Shown piece by piece: positions 52,621 through 61,423 of a stretch of DNA of 64,000 nucleotides. The notes below the pieces were generated by a model. It saw only the letters and a list, made by a program, of their open reading frames with translations. It did not search any database and had not been told where the DNA came from. This DNA comes from Bacillus sp. RAR_GA_16 (GTDB lineage: Bacteria; Bacillota; Bacilli; Bacillales; Guptibacillaceae). Each line of letters starts with the position of its first letter. Positions within the stretch are counted from its first letter, which is position 1. The stretch spans positions 62,001-126,000 of the forward strand of contig NZ_JAIUKZ010000008.1 of the NCBI RefSeq assembly GCF_020165985.1, given 5' to 3'. The position numbers and the translations under genes are program-made.

Positions 52621-53856
52621 TTAATCTTCTATTTTTACAACTTCCCCATCTTCAACTGCTCCAATGGCGGGCTTCCAGTCAAATGCACCACCGTTATAAA
52701 TCCCTGTTAAATGCCATACCATTTTTTCGTCAGGAAGCGATTGAATGGCTGCATCCATACTTTCCATAATTTTCGTTGGATCATCGACTGAACCTGATTC
52801 AGACATTGCATTCGCAATGACATGCATGGCTTGATAATTAAAAGCGCCCTCTGCAGTCGGAATGCGATCAAAACGTTTTTTATATTGACTAATAAACGCT
52901 TCGGCACCCGGCGCATCGCTATCAATAATTGGTAGGGCTCCAATCGTTCCCTCTAACTGATCAAGTCCACCAAGAACAGGTTCAATTTCTTCGATTTTTG
53001 ACTGATCCATTAGCATAAACCCTCCTTCAAAGCCCAATTCTCTTGCTTGTTTAATAACAAGAGCTGTAGGTTGTGAAGGTCCTCCTACAAACAGCACATC
53101 AGGATTATTGCTTAGCGCTTTTGTAACAATGGAGAAAAAGTCAGTGTCTTTGCTAAAATCAATGGAGCCTTCAAAAACCACTTCCCCACCATTCTCTTCC
53201 CATACTGGTTTAAGTGCTTCTGTCCAGTCTTTTCCATACTGAGATGAAGTGGGTAACAGGGCAATTTTCTTTCCAAAACGATCCATTTGATAGTTTGTAA
53301 AAGCTTCAGGGTAGGCATTATACGCTGGTGGAATCCCTAATGTTAATGAATTATCCTGTTCCATGATTTTGGGCTCACTAGTATAGGCAGCAATTAAAAA
53401 ATCTTCTTGTTCATTAAACACTTGTGTGGCGAACACTCCACCGCTATGTGGAACAAAAATAATTGGCGTATCATTTTCTTGGACGAGTCTTCTCGCATTA
53501 GTTCCAGTTTCATTAGGTAAATACTGATCATCAAGCGTTACAAGATTAATTCCATATTTTTTGCCATCTACGTCAATGCCTTCCTGATTAATTTCATCAA
53601 CAGCCATTTCTAAACCGCTTAGCGTATTCTCCCCATAGTAAGCTGCAGGACCACTTAAAGGACCACTAAACCCAATATTAACAGTATTTTCCATCGTTGA
53701 TTCTGCACTCGTTTCCTTGCTCGTATCCTTTGGTTCGTTTGTATTTGAAGCCCCTTCATTGCTAGAATTACTAACTGAACCTGCTGCACAACCAGCCACT
53801 ACGATCATCCCGATTAACATTACCATGTAAACAAAAAGCTTTATCCCGATTCTCAT
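52621..53856 (-). CDS. livJ: ABC transporter solute-binding lipoprotein (LivJ-like)
   Basis: A 411-aa type I periplasmic-binding-protein fold. The signal segment ends in the lipobox VVAGC, then a Ser/Glu-rich linker, then the domain start VNIGFSGPLSGPAAYYGENT typical of Leu/Ile/Val- and aromatic-acid-binding proteins. Later parts include FVPHSGGVFATQV and DVLFVGGPSQPTALV. ATG 53856 follows AGGGGG by seven bases; the longer frame would overlap livF. The ligand is probably the cluster's carboxylic-acid or lactone substrate, not necessarily an amino acid. Confidence 0.9.
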   Translation of the reverse strand: MRIGIKLFVYMVMLIGMIVVAGCAAGSVSNSSNEGASNTNEPKDTSKETSAESTMENTVNIGFSGPLSGPAAYYGENTLSGLEMAVDEINQEGIDVDGKKYGINLVTLDDQYLPNETGTNARRLVQENDTPIIFVPHSGGVFATQVFNEQEDFLIAAYTSEPKIMEQDNSLTLGIPPAYNAYPEAFTNYQMDRFGKKIALLPTSSQYGKDWTEALKPVWEENGGEVVFEGSIDFSKDTDFFSIVTKALSNNPDVLFVGGPSQPTALVIKQARELGFEGGFMLMDQSKIEEIEPVLGGLDQLEGTIGALPIIDSDAPGAEAFISQYKKRFDRIPTAEGAFNYQAMHVIANAMSESGSVDDPTKIMESMDAAIQSLPDEKMVWHLTGIYNGGAFDWKPAIGAVEDGEVVKIED

Positions 53857-53887
53857 TGTTTTCCCCCTATTCAAATCGATTCCTTTA

Positions 53888-54595
53888 TCATGCTCCAATA
53901 TAAGCTTTTCGAATTTGATCATTTGACAAAAGTTCCTCTTTACTTCCTTCAAGAACAATCTTGCCACTTTCAATCACATAGCCCCTGTTAGAAATCTGTA
54001 GTGCAGCATTGGCGTTTTGCTCAGCTAGAAGAATTGTTGTGCCTTGTTCATTGATATCTTCAATAATATGAAACATTTGCTCTACAATGAGCGGGGCAAG
54101 ACCCAATGAAGGTTCATCTAGTAAGAGAACTTTTGGTTTTGCCATTAATGCCCGTCCAATCGCTAACATCTGCTGTTGCCCGCCACTAAGAGATCCTGCT
54201 GCCTCATGACGTTTGTCATGCAAAATCGGAAAAAGGGAATACACCTCCTTTAAGCTCTGTTCCACTTCTTTTCGATGTTTTCGATGAACAAAACTGCCCA
54301 TTTTCAAATTCTCGTATACAGACATTTGTGGAAACAACTTTCTACCTTCAGGACATTGCACAATTCCTTCTTTTACTAAAGAGTGGGGTGCTTTCCCAGT
54401 TAACTTACGATCCATAAAAACCACATCACCAGAAACTGGTTTCATCAAACCACTGATCGTACGAAATATCGTACTTTTACCGGCGCCGTTAGCTCCAAGT
54501 AAGACAACCGTTTCACCCTTCTTTACTTCGAGTGAAATATTCTGAAGTACAGTAGAAGCGCCATAGTTTACATTAATATTGTTTAACTGGAGCAT
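53888..54595 (-). CDS. livF: Branched-chain-type ABC transporter ATPase LivF
   Basis: A 235-aa ATPase. Walker A is LLGANGAGKST, the Q-loop region ISGLMKPVSGD, the signature LSGGQQQMLAIGRALM, Walker B VLLLDEPSLGLAP and the H-loop ILLAEQNANAAL. LAEQN is typical of LivF. ATG 54595 has GGAGGTG nine bases upstream and overlaps the livG end by 23 bases; the longer frame from 54610 precedes that site. Confidence 0.93.
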   Translation of the reverse strand: MLQLNNINVNYGASTVLQNISLEVKKGETVVLLGANGAGKSTIFRTISGLMKPVSGDVVFMDRKLTGKAPHSLVKEGIVQCPEGRKLFPQMSVYENLKMGSFVHRKHRKEVEQSLKEVYSLFPILHDKRHEAAGSLSGGQQQMLAIGRALMAKPKVLLLDEPSLGLAPLIVEQMFHIIEDINEQGTTILLAEQNANAALQISNRGYVIESGKIVLEGSKEELLSNDQIRKAYIGA

Positions 54596-55352
54596 GCGCT
54601 TCACCTCCAAGATAGGCTTGAATCACAGCTTCATTTTGACGAATTTCTTCAGGTCGTCCTTCTGCAATTTTCTTCCCATGATTTAAGACAACAATTTGAT
54701 CAGCAAGGCTCATTATCATTGGCATTTTATGTTCGATTAAACAAACCGTAATTCCGTGATCCGCCATTTTCCTCATTAAATACGCGAGCCCATCCGTTTC
54801 ATCAGGATTAACCCCTGCAGCAGGTTCATCGAGAAGAACCATTTCTGGATCGGTTGCTAAAGCTAGCGCAAAGGCAAGTCTCTTTTTCTCTTCCTGCGAA
54901 ATAAGAGAGACAGGGTGTTCTACCACATGCATCATTTCAACAAACTCTAGTGCCTCCAGTGCTTTTTGGTAAGAGCGTTTTTCTTCCTCTTTTTCTCTTT
55001 TCGTTCGAAATATCGCATCCCAAATCCCTGACTTTGTTCGTAATCTATGTCCGATCAGAACATTATCAAGGACGGTCGATTGCTCAAATAAATTAGTTGT
55101 TTGGAAGGTCCTCCCAATTCCAAGTCGCGCAATTTGTTGGGGGGGCATTCTGGTTATATCATGATCTTTAAATAAAATTCTCCCTGATGAAAGTGGATGA
55201 ATTCCACTAATCAGATTAAAAAAAGTAGATTTCCCCGCACCATTTGGGCCAATTATGGCTGTAATGGTCCCTTTTTCAACCGATACACTCACATCTTCAA
55301 CGGCTGCTAGTCCCCCAAAACGTTTTGTAATTCCCTCTGTCGAAAAGAACAT
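54573..55352 (-). CDS. livG: Branched-chain-type ABC transporter ATPase LivG
   Basis: A 259-aa ATPase. Walker A IIGPNGAGKSTFFNLISG, then the LivG-specific GRTFQTTNLFEQSTVLDNVL, signature region LISQEEKKRLAFALAL, Walker B MVLLDEPAAGVNPDET and H-loop VCLIEHKMPMIM. The usual LSxGxQ signature is LISQEEKKR, a degenerate version: Gly is replaced, which is uncommon but leaves the LivF signature intact. It overlaps livM by one base. Confidence 0.92.
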   Translation of the reverse strand: MFFSTEGITKRFGGLAAVEDVSVSVEKGTITAIIGPNGAGKSTFFNLISGIHPLSSGRILFKDHDITRMPPQQIARLGIGRTFQTTNLFEQSTVLDNVLIGHRLRTKSGIWDAIFRTKREKEEEKRSYQKALEALEFVEMMHVVEHPVSLISQEEKKRLAFALALATDPEMVLLDEPAAGVNPDETDGLAYLMRKMADHGITVCLIEHKMPMIMSLADQIVVLNHGKKIAEGRPEEIRQNEAVIQAYLGGEAHAPVKQY

Positions 55353-56359
55353 TATCCTGCCTCACCTACTTTCCTTTTCACATCTTGCTCTTCATTCGCT
55401 ACCTTAACTCGTTGCTGTTTCTTTTTTTGAAAATAGCCATTTATACTTCCAGTGATGCCACGTGGATAGTAGAGAACTAATAAAACAACAACCGGGCCAA
55501 AAATAAGCATGCGATATTCTTCAAGAAATTGTAATGATTGAGTAAGTGAAATAACAATAAGCGTTCCGACAATCGGTCCTGCAAGTGTTCCAATGCCCCC
55601 AACTAAAAGATACATCAGCATTTCAAACGTAACGGTAATCGCTGAGATTTGTGGACCGATAAAACGGATAAACGAAGCATATAACGCACCTGAAAGTCCA
55701 GCAAACAAGGCTGATAGAGTAAATGCCAAGAGCTGGTTTTTCATAATGGATATCCCAATCGTTTTGGCAAGTTCTTCACTGTTTCTTATCGCGATAAACG
55801 TTCTACCAAGAAGAGAATGAACAATACGATAACAAAGGAAGATCGTAAACGTCAGAAAGAACAAAGCTAAGTAATACTGAGATGTTAACGTATCAAACGT
55901 AAGCGGTCCTAAGTTTCCTGGAGCGGGAATCCCAATTAAACCTCTTACACCACCCGTTAAGCTATCCCATTTGTCAATTAAAAGATAAACAATGACGCCT
56001 ACGCACATGGTATAAATAGCAAAGAAATGAGATTTCGTTCGAAGAGCAATTACCCCTACTAAAGCACCCGCAATGGATGTAATAAGTACTGCTAATAGTA
56101 ATGATAGCCAATATGACAAACCAGCCTTCGTTGTCAAAAGACCAAGGCCATAGGCACCGATGGCAAAAAAGCCTGCGTGTGCGAGAGACAAATAACCTAC
56201 ATAGCCTGAAATAATATTAAATCCATAGACCGCGATGGACCAAATAAAGACGAGCGTAAGCAATTGAAGGACATACATGTTCGGAAATACCAGGGGGAAT
56301 AACACCGCAGCCGCAGCAACAATACTGAGTAGAACACGCTTCGATAAGACATTCAGCAT
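55352..56359 (-). CDS. livM: Branched-chain-type ABC transporter permease LivM
   Basis: A 335-aa permease with about ten TM segments. The LivM start YGFNIISGYVGYLSLAHAGF, AIGAYGLGLLT and the EAA-like loop RNSEELAKTIGISIMKNQLL are all present. The C-terminus is a charged tail. Start and stop overlap the neighbouring liv genes by one base each, indicating tight translational coupling. Confidence 0.93.
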   Translation of the reverse strand: MLNVLSKRVLLSIVAAAAVLFPLVFPNMYVLQLLTLVFIWSIAVYGFNIISGYVGYLSLAHAGFFAIGAYGLGLLTTKAGLSYWLSLLLAVLITSIAGALVGVIALRTKSHFFAIYTMCVGVIVYLLIDKWDSLTGGVRGLIGIPAPGNLGPLTFDTLTSQYYLALFFLTFTIFLCYRIVHSLLGRTFIAIRNSEELAKTIGISIMKNQLLAFTLSALFAGLSGALYASFIRFIGPQISAITVTFEMLMYLLVGGIGTLAGPIVGTLIVISLTQSLQFLEEYRMLIFGPVVVLLVLYYPRGITGSINGYFQKKKQQRVKVANEEQDVKRKVGEAG

Positions 56360-57225
56360 TACTGAACCCCCTTTGTAAATAACCCGGTTGGCTTCGCTGT
56401 CAGAATAACCACGAGTAAGAGAAACGCAATAACGTCTTTATAATCAGAAGATATGTACGTCGCTCCAATACTCTCAGTTAGTCCAAGTAAATACCCACCG
56501 AGAATTGCTCCTGGTATACTTCCCATCCCACCAATGATGATAATAACAAATGCTTTCATGATGACGAGATTTCCCATAGTAGGAAAAACAAGATTAATTG
56601 GCGAAGCTAACGATGCTGCTGCCGCCGCTAAACCGCCTGCGATCGCAAATGTGAGCCAAGCGACCTGGTTTGCATTAATCCCTACAAGAAAAGCTCCTTC
56701 TCGATTTTGAGCCATCGCAACGATTGCTGCGCCGATCATGGTTTTCGTTAAGAAAAAATGAAGCGCTAACATAAGAATTACTGCAGCTACAATAATTAAG
56801 AGACGTTGTAGCGTTACCGTTAATCCGAATAAATTTACGACCGATCCATATGGAGTGTCCATTCTGTAATATTCAGTTCCCCACATAAACTGACCAAATG
56901 CTTCTAGAAACAAAAGGATCCCAATGGCTGCAACCATCATTCTCATGCCATCTGCTCCTTCTAGCTTTTTGAATATAAGCTGCTGAGTAACAATCCCAAG
57001 TAGGGCGACCACTGCGATCGAAGCAATAATCGCGATCCAATAATGAAAACCAAACCCGACCATCATCATCAGCGTAATATAGGCCCCAACCATATAAAAA
57101 GCACCATGTGCGAAGTTGGGTACATGTAAGATACCAAAAACAAGTGTTAAGCCAAGGGCAACAAGTGTGTAAACGCTTCCAATTGTAAGTCCGTTAAAAA
57201 TCTGCTGGAAAAGGAGCTCCATCAT
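56359..57225 (-). CDS. livH: Branched-chain-type ABC transporter permease LivH
   Basis: A 288-aa permease with about eight TM segments. LivH signatures are GLTIGSVYTLVALGLTLVFG, NFAHGAFYMVGAYI and MAQNREGAFLVGINANQVAW (coupling helix). The C-terminal MKAFVIIIIGGMGSIPGAIL closes the fold. AGAGGAGG precedes the ATG. It is the first gene of the importer block, 110 bases after the upstream crotonase gene, with an intervening hairpin. Confidence 0.93.
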   Translation of the reverse strand: MMELLFQQIFNGLTIGSVYTLVALGLTLVFGILHVPNFAHGAFYMVGAYITLMMMVGFGFHYWIAIIASIAVVALLGIVTQQLIFKKLEGADGMRMMVAAIGILLFLEAFGQFMWGTEYYRMDTPYGSVVNLFGLTVTLQRLLIIVAAVILMLALHFFLTKTMIGAAIVAMAQNREGAFLVGINANQVAWLTFAIAGGLAAAAASLASPINLVFPTMGNLVIMKAFVIIIIGGMGSIPGAILGGYLLGLTESIGATYISSDYKDVIAFLLLVVILTAKPTGLFTKGVQ

Positions 57226-57300
57226 ATTCCTCCTCTATTTAATAAGATCCAGGCTAAGGGGACGGCGGACTTATGAAGGGGATTCAAGATGTAGAAAAGA

Positions 57301-57327
57301 ATCTGGATTGAAAATTTCAATCCAGAT
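57301..57327 (-). terminator. Hairpin between the catabolic and importer blocks
   Basis: Perfect 13-bp stem ATCTGGATTGAAA/TTTCAATCCAGAT (57301-57313 with 57315-57327), nine bases past the crotonase stop. With a one-base centre it is best viewed as an 11-bp stem and small loop. The leftward tail TTCTTTTC is only moderately T-rich. It is likely a partial terminator that lowers importer expression relative to the enzymes. Confidence 0.6.
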
Positions 57328-57335
57328 CATGAAGT

Positions 57336-58127
57336 TTATTTACCTTTAAATTGTGGTGCACGTTTTTCTTTAAATGCAGTTGCTCCCTCTTTGTGGTCTT
57401 CTGTCGTAACCATTAATGCCTGTGTAATCCGCTCTTGTTCGAGTACTTCAGGCAAAGAAGAGGTTAGCGAAGCATCTGCAATCTTTTTAATGAAACCATA
57501 TGCTTTACCTGGACCTTTTGAAAGCTTCTCAGCATATGCCATTGCTTCTTCCTCGAGGTTAGATAGTGGATAAGTTTGGTTTACGATATTTAATTCTTTC
57601 GCTTCTTTTGCTGAAATTGGTTGAGCTGAGAAAAATAGCTCCTTTGCTTTGTATGGACCGATTAAGCGAGGAAGGAACGAAAGACCTCCACCATCTGAAA
57701 TCAATCCTACTTGAGAAAAACTTAATACGAAGTTACTGTCTTCTGCTGCTAGAATAATGTCACTAGCGAGCGCCAAGTTAAAGCCTGCACCAGCTGCAAA
57801 ACCATGAATAACAGAAATAATAGGTTTCTCTAGATCTCTCATGGCAAGGACCAGCTCATTTAATTTACCGATGTGTTCATATACTTCAGTTGAGGTCGTA
57901 TCCCCCATTGTTTTAACATCTCCACCGGCACTAAAGGATCGACCGGCTCCTGATAGCATGACTACACGGATTTCATCGTTCTCCTTAGCGTCTTGAATAG
58001 CTTTTGTTAGTCCTAAAATCATTTCGGGACTAAACGCGTTAAGCGCGTCAGGACGATTAAGTGTCAAGTGAAGCACTGCACCATGTACATTGACTTTTAA
58101 ATGTTCTGATTTCACTGTTGTTTCCAT
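57336..58127 (-). CDS. Enoyl-CoA hydratase/isomerase (crotonase, PaaG-like)
   Basis: A 263-aa crotonase. Oxyanion-hole motifs are FSAGGDVKTMG near residue 67 and HGFAAGAGFNLALASD near 112. At the usual catalytic-Glu position it reads QVGLISDGGG, with Asp in place of the second Glu, as in PaaG-type enoyl-CoA isomerases. It may isomerise or hydrate an unsaturated acyl-CoA intermediate. It lies 20 bases downstream of the SDR gene in the same operon. Confidence 0.88.
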   Translation of the reverse strand: METTVKSEHLKVNVHGAVLHLTLNRPDALNAFSPEMILGLTKAIQDAKENDEIRVVMLSGAGRSFSAGGDVKTMGDTTSTEVYEHIGKLNELVLAMRDLEKPIISVIHGFAAGAGFNLALASDIILAAEDSNFVLSFSQVGLISDGGGLSFLPRLIGPYKAKELFFSAQPISAKEAKELNIVNQTYPLSNLEEEAMAYAEKLSKGPGKAYGFIKKIADASLTSSLPEVLEQERITQALMVTTEDHKEGATAFKEKRAPQFKGK

Positions 58128-58147
58128 TTTTCAACACTCTCCTTTTT

Positions 58148-58915
58148 TTATACGATAAGCCATCCGCCGTCGACTAATAAATCTGAACCAGTCATATAGC
58201 TTGCCTCAGATGAAGCTGCAAACGAAATCACATTTGCGATTTCCTCAGCTTGTCCCACTCGTTTTAATGCCGTATTTCGTTTAATAGAAGCTTCAAATCT
58301 TTCATTCTTTAAACCATCTTCTGTTAATGGTGTCTCGACAAACCCTGGTGAGACTGAATTCACTCGAACATACGGTGATAATTCAACTGCAAGTGCTCTT
58401 GTAAAATTGATCACTGCTGCTTTGGCTGCACTATAGTGAGGAATTTGCGCCCCTGCTTTATGACCAGAGAGAGAAGCAACATTTACAATCGAGAAGTCCA
58501 TTTGCTCTTCTTCTTTGGCACTTTCTAACATCATTTTCCCGAGTGTTTTTGAAACGAGAAAAACACTTTTTAAGTTTGCATTTTGTGCATGATCCCAGTT
58601 TTCTTCTGTCATCTCAAGAATCGGCGATCCTTGTGATCCTCCAGCATTATTAATTAAGACATGCACTGTTCCTGTGTTTTCTTTAATAAAAGAGGACAAT
58701 TGATCGATTTGATTTTGACTCGTTACGTCAGCAACAAAAGTATGCACATTCCCTTCTAATCCTTTAAGGTCATCTTTTGTTTGCAATAACTTTGCTTCAG
58801 TCCGACCAACAAGAATTACAGTTCCTCCTTCTGATGCTATTCGTTTAGCTGTCATAGCACCGATTCCACTTCCCCCACCGGTTATGACTGCTGTTTTTCC
58901 TGAAAATCTACCCAT
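58148..58915 (-). CDS. Short-chain dehydrogenase/reductase
   Basis: A 255-aa SDR. The cofactor motif is VITGGGSGIGAMTAKRIA, followed by VLINNAGG, the catalytic Ser in VNVASLSGHKAGAQIPHY and YxxxK in YSAAK. VSPGFVETPLTED completes the fold. GRTEAK after the second strand suggests NADP(H) preference. In this cluster it could oxidise or reduce a hydroxy/oxo group of the acyl chain. ATG 58915 has GGTGAG five bases upstream; the frame's GTG at 58924 forms part of that site. Confidence 0.88.
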   Translation of the reverse strand: MGRFSGKTAVITGGGSGIGAMTAKRIASEGGTVILVGRTEAKLLQTKDDLKGLEGNVHTFVADVTSQNQIDQLSSFIKENTGTVHVLINNAGGSQGSPILEMTEENWDHAQNANLKSVFLVSKTLGKMMLESAKEEEQMDFSIVNVASLSGHKAGAQIPHYSAAKAAVINFTRALAVELSPYVRVNSVSPGFVETPLTEDGLKNERFEASIKRNTALKRVGQAEEIANVISFAASSEASYMTGSDLLVDGGWLIV

Positions 58916-58930
58916 TTTTCTCACCGCTTC

Positions 58931-60679
58931 CTACACTTCATACTTCAAATTATTGTAGCTATGCTTTGCAATTTCTCGATTTCGTTCAAGTGAATTTCCA
59001 AAATCATAACTTGATAGTTCACCTATAATCAGATCCATCACTTCCCGTTTTTCATGAGCAGGAAGGACACTCATGATTAACTTTCGAGCTGATGCTTCCA
59101 CTTGTAAAAGCGATTCCTCGAGAAATGTTTGTGCTAATAGCGTTTTGACATCATTTTCCTTCAGTCCTCCCTTTATGGCACGAAATACGGAGGATTCAGC
59201 TGCGTATAGCATAATGGCTATATTGGCAAGTTTCATCACAGTTTCTTGATGATTCATGATATCCTTCCCGTGCTTTTCATACACCAGGCCTGTACAAACT
59301 AAAAGCACATTGCGCATGCTTTTAATCGCATCTTTTTCTGATAACGAATCGTGTTCCTTCGAAGATAACTCTCTTTTCGCTTTTTCAACTAGTTCTTCTA
59401 GAGGAATTTCACCCTTCATCGCCTTTTTAAGTAAATTCCCTGGAATCAATAAGCGATTCACTTCATTCGTTCCTTCAAAAATGCGATTAATTCGTGAATC
59501 ACGGTACATTTGTTCAATCGGATATTCTTGAATAAAGCCTGCTCCGCCATGTAACTGAAGTGACTCATCCACAACCTGATCGAGTGTTTCAGAACCAAAC
59601 ACTTTACAAATCGCACATTCGACTGCATATTCCATCATTTTCTTCCCAACAATTCGATGGTCTTCTTCGTCATACAGATCTTTCATCGCTTCTTCTAGAA
59701 GAGAAGCTGTGCGATATTGGAGTGATTCTGAAGCGTAAATTCGCGCCATCATAACAGCTACCTTTTCTTGAGTAGCCGTAAAACTTGCAATGGTTTGGCC
59801 GAATTGTTTGCGTTCATGCGTGTGTTGTAACGCTAAACTTAAGGCGTGCTTTGCTCCTCCAGTACAAGCTGAGCCTAGATTATAACGACCCAGATTTAGT
59901 ACATTTAGGGCGATGACGTGCCCTTTTCCTACCTCACCTAAAAGTTGATCAATTGGAACCTGACAATCTTCTAAAATAACAGATCGTGTGGAAGACCCTT
60001 TAATCCCCATCTTTTTTTCTTCTGGTCCTAGAGATAAACCTGGAAAATCTTTTTCTACAATAAACGCTGAAAAATGCTTTCCATCAACTTTGGCATAAAT
60101 GATGAACGTATCAGAAAACACCGCATTGGTGATATACAACTTCGTTCCATTCAAAATATAATGAGTACGTTCACTATTTAATACAGCTGTTGTTTGAGAT
60201 GCAAGAGCATCAGATCCTGCATTTGGCTCCGTTAAACAATAAGCGCCAAGATAGTCACCTGAAGCAAGTTTAGGTAGGTATTTTTCCTTTTGTTCATGTG
60301 TTCCAAAGTGCGTGATTGGAAGTGTTGCAATACATGTATGATTCGATTGGGCAACCCCGTACCCACTCGTCCTTCCTACAACTTCTCCTACAATCCCTTT
60401 TGATATCTTGTCGAGCCCAAGACCACCGTACTTTTCTGGAATACTGTGTCCGAGAAGACCAAGTTTTCCAGCTTTTTTTAATAACGTAACAACTTGATCA
60501 AAATCTTGATTTTCAATTGTTTCTCTATGGGCCTCAACTTCCTTCATCACAAACTGATGAGCTGTTTTGGCGATCATCTTGTGCTCATCTGTAAAATCTT
60601 CTGGTGTAAAAATATCTTCAGCACTAGCATGACGATACAAGAATTCGGCTCCTAATTGATCAGATCTTGTTTGTGTCAT
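58931..60679 (-). CDS. Acyl-CoA dehydrogenase (FadE/YusJ-like)
   Basis: A 582-aa flavoprotein of the long bacterial type, with the dehydrogenase core (about 1-410) plus a helical C-terminal extension. Motifs are YCLTEPNAGSDALAS and LYITNA (FAD and substrate contacts), RKQFGQTIASF, QLHGGAGFIQEYPIEQMYRD and RINRIFEGTNEVNRL with the catalytic Glu. It introduces an alpha,beta double bond into acyl-CoA. Its neighbour, an APH-type kinase, recalls ACAD10/11 and the levulinate pathway, where a kinase and an ACAD-family protein act on 4-hydroxyacyl-CoA. Its start overlaps the ComB-like gene by 20 bases. Confidence 0.92.
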   Translation of the reverse strand: MTQTRSDQLGAEFLYRHASAEDIFTPEDFTDEHKMIAKTAHQFVMKEVEAHRETIENQDFDQVVTLLKKAGKLGLLGHSIPEKYGGLGLDKISKGIVGEVVGRTSGYGVAQSNHTCIATLPITHFGTHEQKEKYLPKLASGDYLGAYCLTEPNAGSDALASQTTAVLNSERTHYILNGTKLYITNAVFSDTFIIYAKVDGKHFSAFIVEKDFPGLSLGPEEKKMGIKGSSTRSVILEDCQVPIDQLLGEVGKGHVIALNVLNLGRYNLGSACTGGAKHALSLALQHTHERKQFGQTIASFTATQEKVAVMMARIYASESLQYRTASLLEEAMKDLYDEEDHRIVGKKMMEYAVECAICKVFGSETLDQVVDESLQLHGGAGFIQEYPIEQMYRDSRINRIFEGTNEVNRLLIPGNLLKKAMKGEIPLEELVEKAKRELSSKEHDSLSEKDAIKSMRNVLLVCTGLVYEKHGKDIMNHQETVMKLANIAIMLYAAESSVFRAIKGGLKENDVKTLLAQTFLEESLLQVEASARKLIMSVLPAHEKREVMDLIIGELSSYDFGNSLERNREIAKHSYNNLKYEV

Positions 60680-61415
60680 GATGAACCTCCTCTCGTACCA
60701 CTGTTTTTTGACCTTTCACGAAAGGAACAATCGAAAAAATTCCTTCTGAAGCAACAAAGATGACTTCTTCTTCAAAACCATACTTTTTAATCATTTGGCC
60801 AACACGGGATGAAAGCAAAACTTCCTCTCCACTATTGACGCTACCTGAATAGAAAGAAAGAGCTGCGCGTGATGAATCCGTTAACTCCCAGTTAGGTTCA
60901 GAAGAAAGCATTTGATCAATGAGATACCCAGCTCCATAGAAATCTTCCAAAGCGAATTCTCCAGAGGAACCTGAACAAACAATCACGATCGTTTCGCTCA
61001 GGTGGTGATCATTAAGCTTCTTTGCAACAGCTTGACCATTTAGTAATGAAGCAACATAGACTCTTTTTGCTTCACTTGTTCGCTTAATCGCTACGGTTCC
61101 ATTCGTTGTAGATAAAATGAGCGTTTTTCCTTTGACCGATTTTTTTAATTGTAATGGGTTGGGGTCAAGGAATCCTTCAATCGTTCGACCTTCATATTCT
61201 CCAGAAAGCAAATAACTTCCTTCAGGTAAGGCTTTCGCTATTTGCATCGCCTCATCCTGATTGAGCACTGGAATAACCTGCTCTGCTCCAAATTCAAGTG
61301 CTGCCGTAATTGTTGAAGTTGCTAGGAGCACATCAAAGACTACAGCAATTTTTTCTTCACTTATTTTTGCCTGATCAATATCTTCCTTTTTCAAAACCAC
61401 GTGTATTTTTCCCAT
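60660..61415 (-). CDS. 2-phosphosulfolactate phosphatase (ComB)-family protein
   Basis: A 251-aa Mg-dependent phosphatase-fold protein. Family signatures are VVFDVLLATSTITAALEFGA at the start, SGEYEGRTIEGFLDPNP near residue 78, LILSTTNGTVAIKR near 97 and VCSGSSGEFALEDFYGAGYL near 152. ComB removes phosphate from 2-phosphosulfolactate in coenzyme M synthesis, which is not expected in a Bacillus. Located between a kinase gene and the ACAD gene, it more likely acts on a phosphorylated hydroxy-acid intermediate here (inference). Confidence 0.87.
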   Translation of the reverse strand: MGKIHVVLKKEDIDQAKISEEKIAVVFDVLLATSTITAALEFGAEQVIPVLNQDEAMQIAKALPEGSYLLSGEYEGRTIEGFLDPNPLQLKKSVKGKTLILSTTNGTVAIKRTSEAKRVYVASLLNGQAVAKKLNDHHLSETIVIVCSGSSGEFALEDFYGAGYLIDQMLSSEPNWELTDSSRAALSFYSGSVNSGEEVLLSSRVGQMIKKYGFEEEVIFVASEGIFSIVPFVKGQKTVVREEVHHDTNKI

Positions 61416-61423
61416 ATAAACTC

